DNA from: Anas platyrhynchos
Lineage: Eukaryota > Chordata > Aves > Anseriformes > Anatidae
Assembly (NCBI RefSeq): GCF_047663525.1
Contig: NC_092613.1
Span: forward strand, 1,017,501-1,081,500
DNA length: 64,000 nucleotides
Reading direction: 5' to 3'
The stretch's first letter is position 1, and each line of letters begins with the position of its first letter. The notes below the pieces were generated by a model. That model was not told the origin of the DNA. It worked only from the letters and a program-made list of their open reading frames with translations, and ran no database searches. A program made the position numbers and the translations under genes. This document shows, piece by piece, positions 17,444 to 29,895 of the stretch.

Positions 17444-20400
17444 AACATGCTGGGGGTGGGGGAGAAGGGAAATGGTTTTGAATCAATAAAGCTTTGGCTG
17501 TTGAGCAGAAACAATGCGCGAGTGCATCCAGAGAATAAAATGTGCCCACATGTAACTGTGACGTCCTCAGTGTGTCCACCAGCTTGTGAAATCAATCCCA
17601 CATCTTCTCGTGGTGCTGGATGAATGGCTGAGCTTCCCATCTGAGCAAGGCAGAGCGTGCAAGTAGGGCCTGCAGGGTGGAAAGAGGGATGGGGATCAAG
17701 AAGCAAGCCCACTGCTATGACAGAGTCCCTATAGGCAGTGTGGGTTTTCTCTCTATGCAAGCCTCATTATTCAGAGGCAGAGTATGGCTTCGTCCATTCA
17801 AGGTCCAGAATCAGTTGTCAAATGCTAGCCAAAGCCAGTGGCTCCTGGGCTATGTGACAAACTAACCCTAGAGCAAAAACCCTCCTTGTCCTCTTACCTG
17901 GTGCCCTTTCTGCGATGCCTTTAGGGTGAGTCAAGGCTATGATCTCCACCTTCTGGGGCTGGTGTTTGAGCTATGTCCTACCTCAGTGCTGAGACTCTTT
18001 TGCCTCTGTAGAGGCCCTTTGCCATGACACGAGTGACGATGAGAACTAAAATCAACTAGCCTCTGAAACGTTCTTGTTCCCAAGCACAGCTTTTTCACTG
18101 GATTGCTTGAACTCCTAGTTTTTGGCCGAGAAGCTATTGTTTCTCTGTGCCTTTAATAAGAGGCTTTCTCTGGAGCCAAGTCAGGATGGCAAGATTGAGC
18201 TGGGCAAGGCTATCGAGGAGGAAATTCAATCTTCCCAGCTGGGTGTCTGACCCTTGGAGCCCGGGCCAACTGATCTGAAGCGGCTGTAAAAGCTTTATTT
18301 CGCAGCATCGCTGTCTTCCCTGCTCGCATTCTAGGCACGGTGTTTCTGCTGACAGCATCTTCCACCTCCTCAGCAGAAGCTGCTTCTTTCTTTAAACGTA
18401 GTACAGGCTGGACGCAAAGAAAGAAACTGCTAGCGGTGCTTTTAGCTATTTAAATGGGGAGAAAAACAGCCACTGTTTCTTTCTTTGTCCAGGGCAGCCA
18501 CGAATGCTTGCGTGACGTGGGCTCCTCTCCCACGTCCTTAATTGCCAAGCCGATAGCGGCTCTGGTGACGTGTCCCATGGGTGTCTGTGCAGTGACGGGG
18601 CTGCCTCACCCCTGTGTACCCCAGGACAGACATTTGGGGGGCTCTTTGCTGCTACCACAGGGCGCAACCTGCGGGTCCTGGGGCAGGCAGGATGAGTGCT
18701 GCTGGGCCCGGAGGGTAGGCCTGGCCTGAGAGGAGACAGTAAAGGAGGCAGGTTTGGGGCTTAAAGCAGGCTTGTCCTGCCCCAGCCTTCTCCAGAACCT
18801 GTGTGCCTGGCTCTGGAAAGCTGTGACAAGACATCAAATGACTCGCAGCTTGCCAAGAGAGCTGCGGTGGTGGAGGAATGGCCGCCTCAAGGGGCTGAGG
18901 CCAGGCACCATCACGGGCAGGACTCGAGAGACGAGGCACGATCTTGGCACAGACAGAGAAGGGAAGGGGAAGCACTGCTCTGCTGGCCCTGAGCGGTGCA
19001 GCCCCAGGAGAAAAGAAAAATCTGTGTTTCCTTCCGCTGATCTCCACGCTGAAGGTGCAGAAGGGTTCCGTGCTGTTGCTTGGGTCAGCCTTGTTGCCAG
19101 GTTGGGAATGTTTAGCCTCCCGGTGCTTCGGTGCTGTTGGGCTGCACTCAGAGTGTGAGCTCTGGGCATTATTTCTCAACTACTGCATTATTGGAGCGTA
19201 CAGACCCAAGATATTCTGCGGATAGGTGATTTAAGCCACGTCAGAAACACCGCTGTGGCATGTGCCAGCGTCGGACGCCCGTTCGACTGATCGGGCGGAG
19301 CAGGTGAATTGAATTTGGTGCTGGATGGCAAGGTGGTGTTGGGAGAAGAGCTAGGCTAAGGAGAGCTTCCTCTTGCTCTACCCCTTCCCATCTCAAATGG
19401 CCACTTCCTGGGGAGATGGGTTCGTTGGGAGGTTAACTACAACGTTACAGTGAGGATGAGGAATCCTCTTTAGTCCCGTAGGTATTTGCTGCCAGGCGGC
19501 AGCGTTGATTTCAGAAATTGTATTTCAAAAGGGAAAAAGAAAGGAAATCTGTATTCTTTGACATACTCTCTTTTCTCGGAGAGTAGATGTAGGAGCTTCA
19601 GCAGTGCCCTTCCTCCAGAAACGATTCCCAGTGTCTGCTCAGACACTGAGGAGGAAAATGGAGGAGAGCCACCCGTTATAAATAAAGGAAAGAAGGGGTC
19701 ATGGATTAAGGGAGAACCACTACTTCAAAAATTGGTGCTTTCTACAAACCGGTTAAGGGTTTGGGACCTGCAGGTGCTGCCTACACCTGTGTGCGTTGCA
19801 GTCGTGCCTGTTGCCACTGAGCAAAACGGGGAGAGCTGCTTTGTCGAATGCGGCGTGTTAAAGCACGTGACACTGCCTGGAAGAAAAGCACGGACTTCTT
19901 CCCTCATGTGGGACTTCTTCCCTAGCGATCTGTGGTTTACCTGATGGTTTCCCATAAGCTGTGAATGTTTAAAAGAAAAAAAAAAAAAAAACAAAACCAA
20001 AACCCAACCCCAGCGTTGAGAGTGGTGAGGCAGATCCTCACCTGGGGACTCAGAATCAGCGGTGACATCACCATGCGAAGCATTGTGTGCGCTTCGGGTC
20101 GGGGCTGCTGCGAGCCTCGCAGCGGGGAGGGAGAGCGGATCCGGGGTGCCTCTGTGTCAGGCCTGTGCCCTGGTGGCTTTGTGAGCACTGAGAGTTTGAC
20201 TCCTGTGTTCCCAGCTCTCGCTTCCGCACCTGCGGTGTGGCAGAGCCAGCGAGCTGCTTCCTCAGCTGGAGGAGGAAGAGGAGTGACCTCAACATTGCCG
20301 AGGTAAAGCACAATTATTGAAAAGATTTGGCAAAGATGTGGGTTGTAGCAGCGCGGCTGCTGCAGCTGCAGCAGATCCTGGAGCATTGGAGAAGATAGAG

Positions 20401-21494
20401 AGGGGTTTCTTGGTGAAAAGAATGCTGTTAAAAGTGTTTTCATGCCAGAAATTAGGATAAACGCCTCTGTTGTTTGACATCCTCTATTGACCTGGCACAT
20501 TGGCATTACAGCGTACCTGGCACGCTGTTTGTATGAAAAAAAAAGGTCTTTTAGTCAGGGCAGGCCAGAAACCTGCCTTGGCACTTCCACATCGCAGCAA
20601 TGCTTACAGACCCTGCATCCTGGCTGCCAGGCCACGATCTAAATCCGATGGTGCTGTTGGTAAACTGAAGCTCAGGAAGCGCTTCTGGGTTTTTCTGTAC
20701 TTCCATGTGAATTTTTACCCTCTGAAGATGGTGTATTAAGCTATTTTTGTAACAACAACTAGGTTTAAAAGCAGTTTCAGTTTAACATCTACATGCTTGG
20801 GTGTTATTAACAGAGCTTTGTATACTGAGCTGGTGCTTGGTAGGAGAAAAACCATAAATCTTCCCTGGGAAAGTTGGACCCCCTCGGCTACATACTGCTA
20901 TGAGGAAACTCAGATGTAAGAACACACTTAAATAACACATCAGCAGAGCTGTTGTGCTCCTGACCACCAAAGGCACCTTTTTTACAACACCGTCGTACTG
21001 GAAGTTGATGCAGCTGGTTCCATCCTTAACGTGGGACTGTACAGTGCTGTAAAAGAAATATTTTTTCACAGCTTTGGAGAAAGTGAAGCAGAGAAAACCC
21101 CACCTAACCACTGATACCTGGACCCCAAACTGCCACAGACTGACAGCGATGCCCACTGGATATCTCCTGCTGCCTTCTGCCTGCTCCAGCAGAAGTCCCG
21201 TTTGAATTAGCCAGCAGGTCCCTCTGAGTGGCTTTGCTGAAACTCCTGCCGTAGGAAGTATCCTACGGGAGCCAAGTTGCTAAACTGATGTGTGGTTTTC
21301 CCTTAACCCCCACAGCCCTGACTTTGCAGCTCCTGACGACACTGCCAACGTGTGCAGTGTCACCGTGTACCAACTAGGTGCCAGCTGCCATGGTTTATAG
21401 ATTGTAAAATGAGTGATTTGGGACTCGTGAGCACTGAGAACAGGTTAGCAATTGCTTAAGAGCTTTACTTGTGTCGCTCTGGGGCAGGGAGATG
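17444..21494. other. Moderately GC-rich sequence, nothing recognised
   Basis: About 4 kb, GC-richer between roughly 18.4 and 20.4 kb. It contains several overlapping open frames of 100-190 codons on both strands, none with a recognisable domain. A CTGCTGCAGCTGCAGCAG stretch lies at about 20355-20372. There is no convincing exon structure, CpG-island promoter or repeat family. It could be a first-exon or regulatory region of an unrecognised gene, but I cannot support that. Confidence 0.35.
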
Positions 21495-22507
21495 GGTGAA
21501 ACATAGACCAAGAAGAACCAGCAAAAGTCGGGTGAAAAATGGAATGAAAAATGTTAAGGCCAGGCAGCTTGCTCACTGCAAGTGCTAATCTGAAAGCAGA
21601 TGGAGTGCATCTTCATACACTCCATCCTGAGACACTCCACTCAACAGGCCAGACCAGCTGATGAAGTGCATTGCTGTCCTGAAGTTTCATGTGATGGGCT
21701 ACTTTTAAGTCTCTTGTTTATGCTGTAGTACTTGAGGTCTATGGCAGGACCACAGCACACTCTTATTTGTCTACCCTTCTTTCTTGATCGTGTGTGGGAA
21801 AGAGAGAACGTGCAGAGGCCCTCAGCCACATGTTGCACCTGTCACTCTGTGCAGCTACATCCCTGAGCCAAAGTACCAAACTTCATGCTTGTGAAAGGAC
21901 TTTACACAAACTACAGAAATCTAAAATGAAGCATCCAAACACTTACAGAAGGGTGGGCCCTCTCGATGCACCTCAACGTGGGATCCACAAGTCCTCACGT
22001 GGTTTCATCCAGCACACTTCTCTGTCCCTCCTCGCTAAACTTGCTCAGAGGCAGCTGTTACCAAGGTGTCACAGTGACATCATTCAATTCTGTTTCTGAA
22101 GTCATCACCGTAGGCCCCTGGCAGCGGCAACACAACACTCTCTCTTGCTAATGCGAATGTCTCTGAAACAAGTAGAGAAGTCCCACTCTCCCCAAGCTGA
22201 CTTTAATTGGAGTAGTTCCAAAATTATTCTCTGCCCCCCTACATCTGGGGAAGGTGTGTGAGAAATCTTTTCCTTAAGAAAGGATTACAAGCCAAAAAAA
22301 GCTTGCTTCTGATACGTTCCCCTTCCTTTTAGAGCTGTTCACCTTTGATTTCCAAGGAAGAAAAAAGAAGGTGAAATCAACAATTCTCCTCCTCCGAGTT
22401 GGGAATATGAAATAAGCCCAATTATTTAGGAAGCGTGAAAAAGGAAACTATACATTTCCTTGTTAAACACCTTGTTGCTTCTGAAAACTTTTCCAGTACT
22501 TTGCAGC
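21495..22507 (-). mobile_element. Internal sequence of element B, unidentified
   Basis: The complement of this segment matches 6644-7715 in order from end to end, with moderate divergence and small indels. Shared landmarks include the ACCTTGTTxCTT-like start next to the LTR, the CACGTGGTTTCATCCAGCA stretch and the AGATGGAGTGCATCTTCATA stretch. It lies on the internal side of LTR copy B. No retroviral protein motif was seen. Confidence 0.6.
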
Positions 22508-23400
22508 TGCAGTGCTTTTCGGTGGGTGGGCAGCCGAGCTCCATCACGGCCACTCTCTCCCTCCCCCTCCTCAAAGAGAAAGGGAGAGAAAATACGATGC
22601 AAAGGGCTCAAGGGTTGAGACAAGGACAGGGAGATCGCTCAACAAGGATCGTGATGGGCAAAGCAGATGCAGCATAGGGAGACAGTAAGATTTCCTGCCT
22701 AACTACTACTACTACCAGGCTAGACAAGTGAGAACCAAAGGAAAGAAACCAAAAACACCTTCCTTCCCCCCATCTGAGCTCTTCCAGCTCCTCCCCCCGT
22801 GCAGTGCAGGGGAACAGGGGGACTGGACTGGGGGTTGTGGTCAGTCTGTAGCACTTCATCTCCACCACTCCTTCTCGGTCCCTCTCTGCCCCTGCTCCAC
22901 GTGGGCTCCTCTCCACGGGCTGCAGCTCCGGCCCGGGGCCTGCTCCTGCGGGGGCTCTCCACAGGCCGCAGCCTCCTCCAGGCCACAGCCACCTGCTCCA
23001 CCGGGGGCTCCTCCACCCATGGGGGGGCTGCAGCGTGGAGATCTGCTCCATGTGGGACCCATGGGTGCAGGGGGACAGCCTGCTCCACCAGGGGCCTCTC
23101 CCTGCACAGCCCGCAGGGGAACTGCTGCTGCCTGCCTGCAGCACCTCCTGTCCTCCTGCGGCGCTCACCTGGGGGGCTGCAGGGCTGCTTCTCTCACGCT
23201 TTCACAATCCTCTCTCCCAGCTGCTGTTGCACAGCAGTATTTTCCCCCCTTCCTTAAATCTGCTCCCCTGAAGCCCACCCAGCAGCACTCCCTACCTTGG
23301 CTCTGGCCAGCAGCAGGTCCTTTTTGGAGCCATCTTCAGCTGGCTCTGCTGTGACATGGGCCAGCTGCTGGCCTCTGGTCACAGAAACCACCCCTGCAGC
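22508..23400 (-). mobile_element. GC-rich LTR, copy B
   Basis: Minus-strand copy of the LTR at 5739-6643. It shares the first-third sequence (GGGGTGGTTTCTGTGA near the 5' edge), the GGAGCAG-rich middle, and the CTTTGCCCATCACG, GTCCTTGTCTCAACCC and TTTGCATCGTATTTTCTC 3' parts. The LTR edge is at CACTGCA (complement of 22508). Unlike copy A it keeps the roughly 200-bp segment with GACCACAACCCCCAGTCC, so it is closer to full length in that part. It lacks parts of the repeat-rich middle. Confidence 0.75.
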
Positions 23401-24186
23401 CTCTCCATTATCAAATCTTTTTCATGTGAACCCAATTAACCGACTTTCCACAGAACACTGAGAAGAGCTTAATATCAAAAAGTCCTTTACAGCCAAACGT
23501 TTACCACAAGCAGTTCAACCATGATCAAATATCTTTCAAGGATATTTCATTGCATGTTAGTTTCCAAGTCTCAAAAGAGTTTCAGAAACTGACAAATCAG
23601 TTTGCTATGGATAACAGGGGCAAAGAGAAGTAATGTGTCTTTATTGAACACTGAAAAAATATATATATGTTGGTACCTTTTTATAAGCAGCAGTGCACTT
23701 TTCTATTCCGTTACCTAGCATACAAAATGGATGTAGAAAATGAATGCCAGGACACAAATGAGGGTTGCCATGATGAGACTCACGCTAAGTCAGTTTCTCT
23801 CCACCTTTAAAGACACATCACAAAGCATTGCATTGCATTATCTCACTCTCTTTCTTTAAAGTGCATAAAAACTATCCCTCCTACTAGATTCAGAATATTC
23901 CATGCCATATTTTTTTCTGAATCTTTTTCTCTGAGCTGAGAGAATGACAACTTCAGCCAGTACTGCAGAGTTATAGAGATAGTCATTTACCTCTGCTGGA
24001 AATCTTCTACAAGACTTTTTATTGATGACTTTGGGCTCTTGCTACAGTTGGAGCAAGTTTGATCTGGGATTTCTGGACATTTTGTCTGAGCAGCATGGTC
24101 CATTACTTACTTACATGGTCTGTTACTTTCTTATGGGTACCAGAGAAGGAATGTTTTGATTTTGTTTTCCTTATATCTAGACTTTC
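23401..24186. other. AT-rich sequence, nothing recognised
   Basis: Beginning of the AT-rich right-hand two thirds of the window. No gene or repeat was recognised. Confidence 0.4.
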
Positions 24187-24341
24187 GTTGCCCTCCACTG
24201 GACTCTTTCCAGGAGATCCCTGTCTTTTCTGTAGTGGGGAACCCAGACCTGGAGACTACTCCAGGTGAGGCCTGACCAGGGAAGAGTAGAGGGGGAGGAT
24301 CACCTCCTTTGACCTGATGGCCACAGTCCTTGTAATGCAGA
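24187..24341 (-). mobile_element. CR1 LINE fragment
   Basis: The plus strand reads CCCTCCACTGGACTCTTTCC, then gggaggatcacctcctttga. These are the complement of the conserved CR1 ORF2 C-terminal region and closely match 31988-32130 of the longer CR1. It is truncated at both ends and has no 3' terminus. Confidence 0.85.
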
Positions 24342-26687
24342 CATTAAAAACTTCCTATAGTCAGCAGGTTAAAGATATTCAGAGAGTAAACACAGATCAC
24401 ATTGACGCATGGAAAGATCAATATCATCCAATTTTTGTAGTGGTGAAGAGTCTTAGAAAGATACTGATATTATGCAAAATGCTACCAAAGTGAGAGAAAT
24501 ACATGAGACATGGTTTTGAAAGCTCTAATAAAAAAGTGAAATATTGTTTATTTGTAAATGGCACACTGGCCTAGTTATCAGTGAAGCATCTCAGGCCTAG
24601 TTATCAGTGAAGCATCTCAGATCCATGCTTTAAAATGAGATTCTGCATGCTGAGTCATTAATATTTTTATTCTTCATACCTTTAATTTTTCTCATGAAGT
24701 ACACATTGCATTTTGACTGTACTTTCTTCTGGATCACTAACATCAGAAATGCAGTGTACTGATAACAAAACTAAAGGGAATTTTGGGTAACACTGACAAA
24801 TTCAAATTAAAAGTAGAAAGAGGAAAAAATAACAGCTTTTTATATACTAATCACCTACATATAATAGTTAAAAATATTGCAAAATCTCACAAACATTTCC
24901 CTCTGTTACTCCTTTCAGTGCAATATCAGAGAAACGGGACACTAATAATGAAGTTGACAGAGCATCATAAATTAAACTCTAATATGTTTTTTTTTGTTGT
25001 TTTTGTTTTTGTGGTGTAGTAAATTTTCATAATGAAATGGGACACCCATTCGTAAGTTGTATTTCCTTCTCAAAAAGTACTTAAAGCAGCTTTTAAATAT
25101 ATGGTTAAAATAACTCAAATTCATAAACAAAGATCAGAAAATGAGTTTTAAAAATGAGGTATTCATACTATAAAAGCCTGGCAGCTTTCTAAGACAAAGA
25201 ATGTCACCTCCCTGAATGTGGATAATGGCTGAAAGAAAATAATTTTACCTCTAATGGCTTTGATTTTGTTAGCAATATCTCATAACAGGGTGCCTGAAAA
25301 ACAGCTTCCAGACACAGCCTCCATAGTAAAGCAGGAATGAATGTGATAAAGGGAGCACTCTGTCAATACCACTTTACAATAAAAGGCCAAAGCAAATTAC
25401 TCTCAACAATGAATGCAGACAAAATGAAGATTCAAACAGGATTTTTTTTAAGTAGGGGACATGGAGTGAATTTCTATATAAGCAACCCATAAATTTTGCA
25501 CCCTCATTTTAAATTCCAAGAGATGGGGAGAAAAAGAACATGATAGGCCTTCAATCCACAGGACAGAAAAATGCAGGGATTTCTTGTTTTCTTTCTCTTC
25601 TTTATATCCCATGTAGACAATCTAAAAGAAGCTTGGTGTTTAAACTCTAAAATAATTTTTGGCTGATTGTTTTGCCATGGCGTATATTGCTTTGTGCTTT
25701 CTCTGGGTCATTTTTTCCTTCCTGAATGTTGTGCAAATCTAATTTGCCATTCTGCTCTATTATCACTAAATGAGCTTGATCTAACAGTGTAGACGTACAG
25801 AGTTGCAAATCTAACTATAATGTAAATCTAACGAGAAAGGAAAGGAAACAAGAATACAGAATTAAATACAACCTTCACCATGTTACTTTCATGAAATAGA
25901 GTGAGATACCAGATGTGTAAGTACCTTTTGCTATGCTTGCTATACTGAGAGCTGCAGTGAGTGCAATTGGTCCTCTCTGGACTTTTTCACATATTGGTCC
26001 TCTTACCTTTTGTATGCCTTATGTAGAATAAACTACAGAAGAAGTTATAGAGAATTTCAGAATTTTCAGCCAGGGTACAGAGTAATGTAAACACTAACAA
26101 CCCCTCTCTCTCTTCCCTTCATGATCCAAATAATTCCCTACATTTGTAAATTTAATTGGAATCAAAGCTGGCTATAAAATTTGAAGAGTGGTAAGGGAGT
26201 ATGAATGGAAGGAAAGCAAGAGAAAAGATATAAAAAACTGCATGCAGAAAAGCATGATAAAAAGTGAACTTTGTGTCACATGAGTTCTGTGTATCAATTC
26301 TCCTCTTGTTTGTAAAAATGTTCACAAAGATCAAGGGATAGTTACACAGAAATGTTTGTGTTATTCAGAGTCCTGTCTTTGCAGATGACATGAGAAAAAA
26401 ATCTTAATTACTTACTTAATTAAAAGCTGTTAAGAAGAAGCTACTTAGATTTCTATGCCAAGCACAAAAAGTAGGAATAGTTAAACATATGTTTCAGTGA
26501 AGCTAATCATACCTTGTTGGTGCATACACATCATAGTACAGATTTTATGAATTAAACAGCTTGCAAGATCATTTAGTTATTTTTGCGAAGGTCTGCTGGG
26601 CAGTTTTATAGAGATACGCTCAGCCCATCTGCTGATCTTTGTAAAGTAATTTGTGGGTCTGTGTGGTGATTTATTACTGAAACACTG
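24342..26687. other. AT-rich sequence with one 26-bp tandem duplication
   Basis: A perfect head-to-tail duplication of a 26-bp unit (GGCCTAGTTATCAGTG...) lies at 24568-24619. The remainder shows no recognised gene or repeat. Confidence 0.5.
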
Positions 26688-27106
26688 TGAAGACGTACGA
26701 GGAACAGCTGAGGGTGCTGGGCCTGTTCAGCCTGGAGAAGAGGAGGCTGAGGGGAGACCTCATCACAGTCTACAACTTCCTCGTAAGGGGGTGTCGAGAG
26801 GCAGGAGACCTTTTCTCCATTAACACCAGTGACAGGACCCGCGGGAACGGGGTTAAGCTGAGGCAGGGGAAGTTTAGGCTTGACATCAGGAGGGGGTTCT
26901 TCACAGAGAGGGTGGTTGCACACTGGAACAGGCTCCCCAGGGAAGTGGTCACTGCACCGAGCCTGTCTGAATTTAAGAAGAGATTGGACTGTGCACTTAG
27001 TCACATGGTCTGAACTTTTGGGTAGACCTATGCGGTGTCAAGAGTTGGACTTGATGATCCTTAAGGGTCCCTTCCAACTCAGGATATTCTATGATTCTAT
27101 GATTCT
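26688..27106 (+). mobile_element. CR1 LINE, 5'-truncated, intact 3' end
   Basis: About 420 bp of the C-terminal end of CR1 ORF2 and 3' UTR. The translation includes [15 protein letters not shown] and [11 protein letters not shown], both signature CR1 sequences. It ends in the typical CR1 terminus: a CTTGATGATCCTTAAGGGTC-like stretch, TTCCAACTCAGGATATTC, then repeated TATGATTC octamers. The ORF2 tail is open to a TGA near 27012. 5' truncation is the normal outcome of LINE integration. Confidence 0.95.
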
Positions 27107-27860
27107 AAATACAAGACAGCATGTAAGACATAGGGGATCTCTTAAAGAAATGTCCTAAACCCTGTTGGATACCAAGAAAAAATTCCTCATGATCCAGAGT
27201 CACTAGAATTAGGTATATGAACTAAGACTTCCTAACACAACAGAAAAAATACATAAGATACAGTCACACAAATTTCTTCTCAGATCTCTACAAGTTTCAT
27301 TGCCTAGACATTATCAGATTAAATAAAAAATTATCAACAAAAAACCATTAAAAAAAACAAACAACACATTAAAAATAAAATATTAAATAACGTGTAGGTA
27401 CTAATACAGCAAGAATAATTCAAATACTTTAAAATCAACAATTAAATTGTGCAAAACTTCCACCATGTGCATATAAACACATACAAACTATCAGGAATAA
27501 GCAGACTGATAGCCTGTTAATTAAGCAATTATTGCAAGCATTATAAAATGCAAAGAAGTACCTAATGTGTCTCAGCAAATGTATTAGATTTCAAATAGAT
27601 TCAATCTTTTAGCTCAGCAAGTTCTCTTGGAGTTTGCATCTCTTCTATTCTTGATTATAGCCCTCCTGTAGGTAATTTTTTTTTTGTTATCTTGGGTAAA
27701 AAATGGTCTTGCATATGAAAACTCACAGGTGTCAGGCTGTATTTATAGCTTACGTACTAGCCCTTACAAAGGCAATGCATATATTTAATGTGACAAATAA
27801 ATTTTCCAGTTCCTTTCTCAATTTGCTTCTTTTTAATTGAGTAAGCAATCATTTTGTCTG
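27107..27860. other. AT-rich sequence, nothing recognised
   Basis: No gene or repeat was recognised between the CR1 and the LTR. Confidence 0.4.
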
Positions 27861-28310
27861 TGTCCTGATTACATTTGGGATAATTTTCTTTCTAGTAGCT
27901 CATATGGTAGCTGTGCTTTGGATTTAGGTTGAAAATACTGGTCATAACATACCAATGATTTAGTTACTGCAGAGCAGTGCTTACACAGAGCCAAGGACTT
28001 TTCAGCTTCTGGTGCTGCCCTGCCAGTGAGGAGTGCACCAGGAGCTGAGAGGGAACAGAACCAGGACAGCCGGACAAGACTGGCGAAAGGGATGTTCCAT
28101 ACCCTGTGGTGTCATGTTGAACAATAAAAATAGGGGAGTTGTCTCAAGTGCAGTGGAGGGCTGTTGTTTGGGGTCTGGCTGAGCATGACCAGCAAGTAGT
28201 GAGCACTTGCATTGTGCATCACTTGCTTTTCTTATATTCTGTTGTTGTTGTTATTGTTTCCCTTCCTTTTCTGTCTTATTAAACTGACTTTATCTCAACC
28301 CACAAGTTTT

Positions 28311-28352
<42 letters not shown>

Positions 28353-28456
28353 CATTTATTTATTCCTTCTCCCATCCCAATGGGGTCAGAGGCAAGGGGG
28401 TAGTGAACAAGCAGCTGTGTGGTGCACTCAGCTGCTTGCCAGGTTAAACCGCAGCA
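27861..28456 (+). mobile_element. Solo LTR (widespread avian ERVL-like family)
   Basis: About 596 bp, starting TGTCCTGATT and ending AAACCGCAGCA (TG...CA). The series CAGTGCTTACACAGAGCCAA, GGACTTTTCAGCTTCT, GTGAGCACTTGCATTGTGCA, TATTAAACTGACTTTATCTC and CAACCCACAAG matches a very common bird LTR that I remember as ERVL-like. The poly(A)-type signal is ATTAAA. A 36-bp poly(T) expansion at 28317-28352 lies in the U5-side part. No clear target-site duplication is visible (GTCTG against ATCTC), so it is probably old. No internal retroviral sequence is attached. Confidence 0.8.
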
Positions 28457-29474
28457 ATCTCAAATACAGTTAAGTGAAGTTAAGACAACCAATGAAGTTA
28501 TACTGGTAGAACAAGTGGAAATTCCTTGAAGTTATGCTATACATTGGACACAAGCAACTATACAAAGTCACAAGAAGTTTCAGGCATTTGGGCAAACTAA
28601 CTTTTTCAACACAAGGTCCCTAACACCATATTCAGAACCTGGGAATTTCACATGTATGAATAAGAAGTTCATAGTGCTAACTACTCTGAAAATCATACCC
28701 CTTTTAACATGGATAAGTTTGGCTGTCAAGATTTAACTTGAGGGAAAGACATAGTGATATGTGAATGTCCTGTTGTGTACTATTCAACTACACAGTCCTG
28801 ATATCTATAATGTATTTAACTACCAAAAGTATCAGGTGAACACTAAAAATTCATGGTACTTCTCTAAGCTAAACCTGGAAATTTATTAAGAATTGCTTTT
28901 CACTGGTAGAAAAGTCAAAATGTTAACTGTATTAAATTTAACAGTTAAATTTCAAAGCTTTTGCCATTAAAAAAGACACCAAATGCTACTCTACAATTTC
29001 TGTGAATAACAAGGTATATTTTTTCACCAATTGTCCATTTGCAATTATTTTAAGGAAAATGGCAAAAGTTGCGAAGAGAGTTTAAGGCATCACATAGCTC
29101 TGATAGAAGATTTAGTACAAGATATTAATTGGATAGTAAGCAAAATAATGAGAATATTGAAAGACAAAATAATGAGAATACTGAGAGACAAAAAAAAAAA
29201 TAAAACAGCCCCAACCCCCCCCCCCCCCAAAAAAAAAAAAAAAAAAATCTAAGCATTTAGAGCTCTCAGAGAAAAATGGGATGAAAAACAGCACTAACAT
29301 TGCAAATCTATGCTATCTGGGAGGCATGATTTTTCGTCGGGAGCTAGGACTAATAGAAATGCTCTAAGGTATGAAATGAAATCATTAAATATTTAGACAC
29401 AATATAAAGACTTTAAGTTCAGATTAATTAGCACTTATGTTATTTATTAGTTGGATTTGTTTTTACAACAGGAA
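28457..29474. other. AT-rich sequence with C/A homopolymer tract
   Basis: Contains adjoining A, C and A runs at about 29190-29248. Otherwise nothing was recognised. Confidence 0.4.
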
Positions 29475-29479
29475 GGATC

Positions 29480-29890
29480 TGTCAGGGCTTTGAGGGCACC
29501 AAAAGGTTTTTATGTCCCTGACCAGCCTCTCCTCAGGACCATACCCACACTTCCATAGACTTAAGTTCAGGCCTGGGCTTTCTGTCCTTGTCTGAATTAT
29601 ATTGTAGGTGTGCCTGTCTACAGTTCTGTCTCAACCTGGACAGTCTTTGGACCCATGCTTCAGGCAGCTTTTCTTCTTGGATGGTACACTTTGATGTATT
29701 CTATAGATTGCCTGTAGTCTCACCTTTGGCTCTGTCTCCTTTCACTCTTGACTGGATTCCTTGTGTACCACTGGATCTGGCTTATTGCTTGCTGTGTCTG
29801 AGGGTATTGATGTTACTGACGCAGTTACCAGCACCTATCTCCTGACTTACCTGGCTTTAGGGAGCAGCTAGCTTTCACTGCTTTCTGACA
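29480..29890. mobile_element. Candidate solo LTR, family unknown
   Basis: This 411-bp unit begins TGTCAGGG and ends TTCTGACA, giving a 6-bp terminal inverted repeat TGTCAG/CTGACA with TG...CA ends. It is flanked by GGATC (29475-29479) and GGATT (29891-29895), a possible 5-bp target-site duplication with one mismatch. It is clearly GC-richer than its flanks. No TATA or poly(A) signal convincingly sets the orientation and I do not recognise the family. Confidence 0.4.
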
Positions 29891-29895
29891 GGATT

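Noticed and set aside
18652..19179. 175-codon minus-strand frame and overlapping frames in the GC-rich stretch
   Set aside because: Frames overlap on both strands without a domain or splice structure; I could not support a gene.
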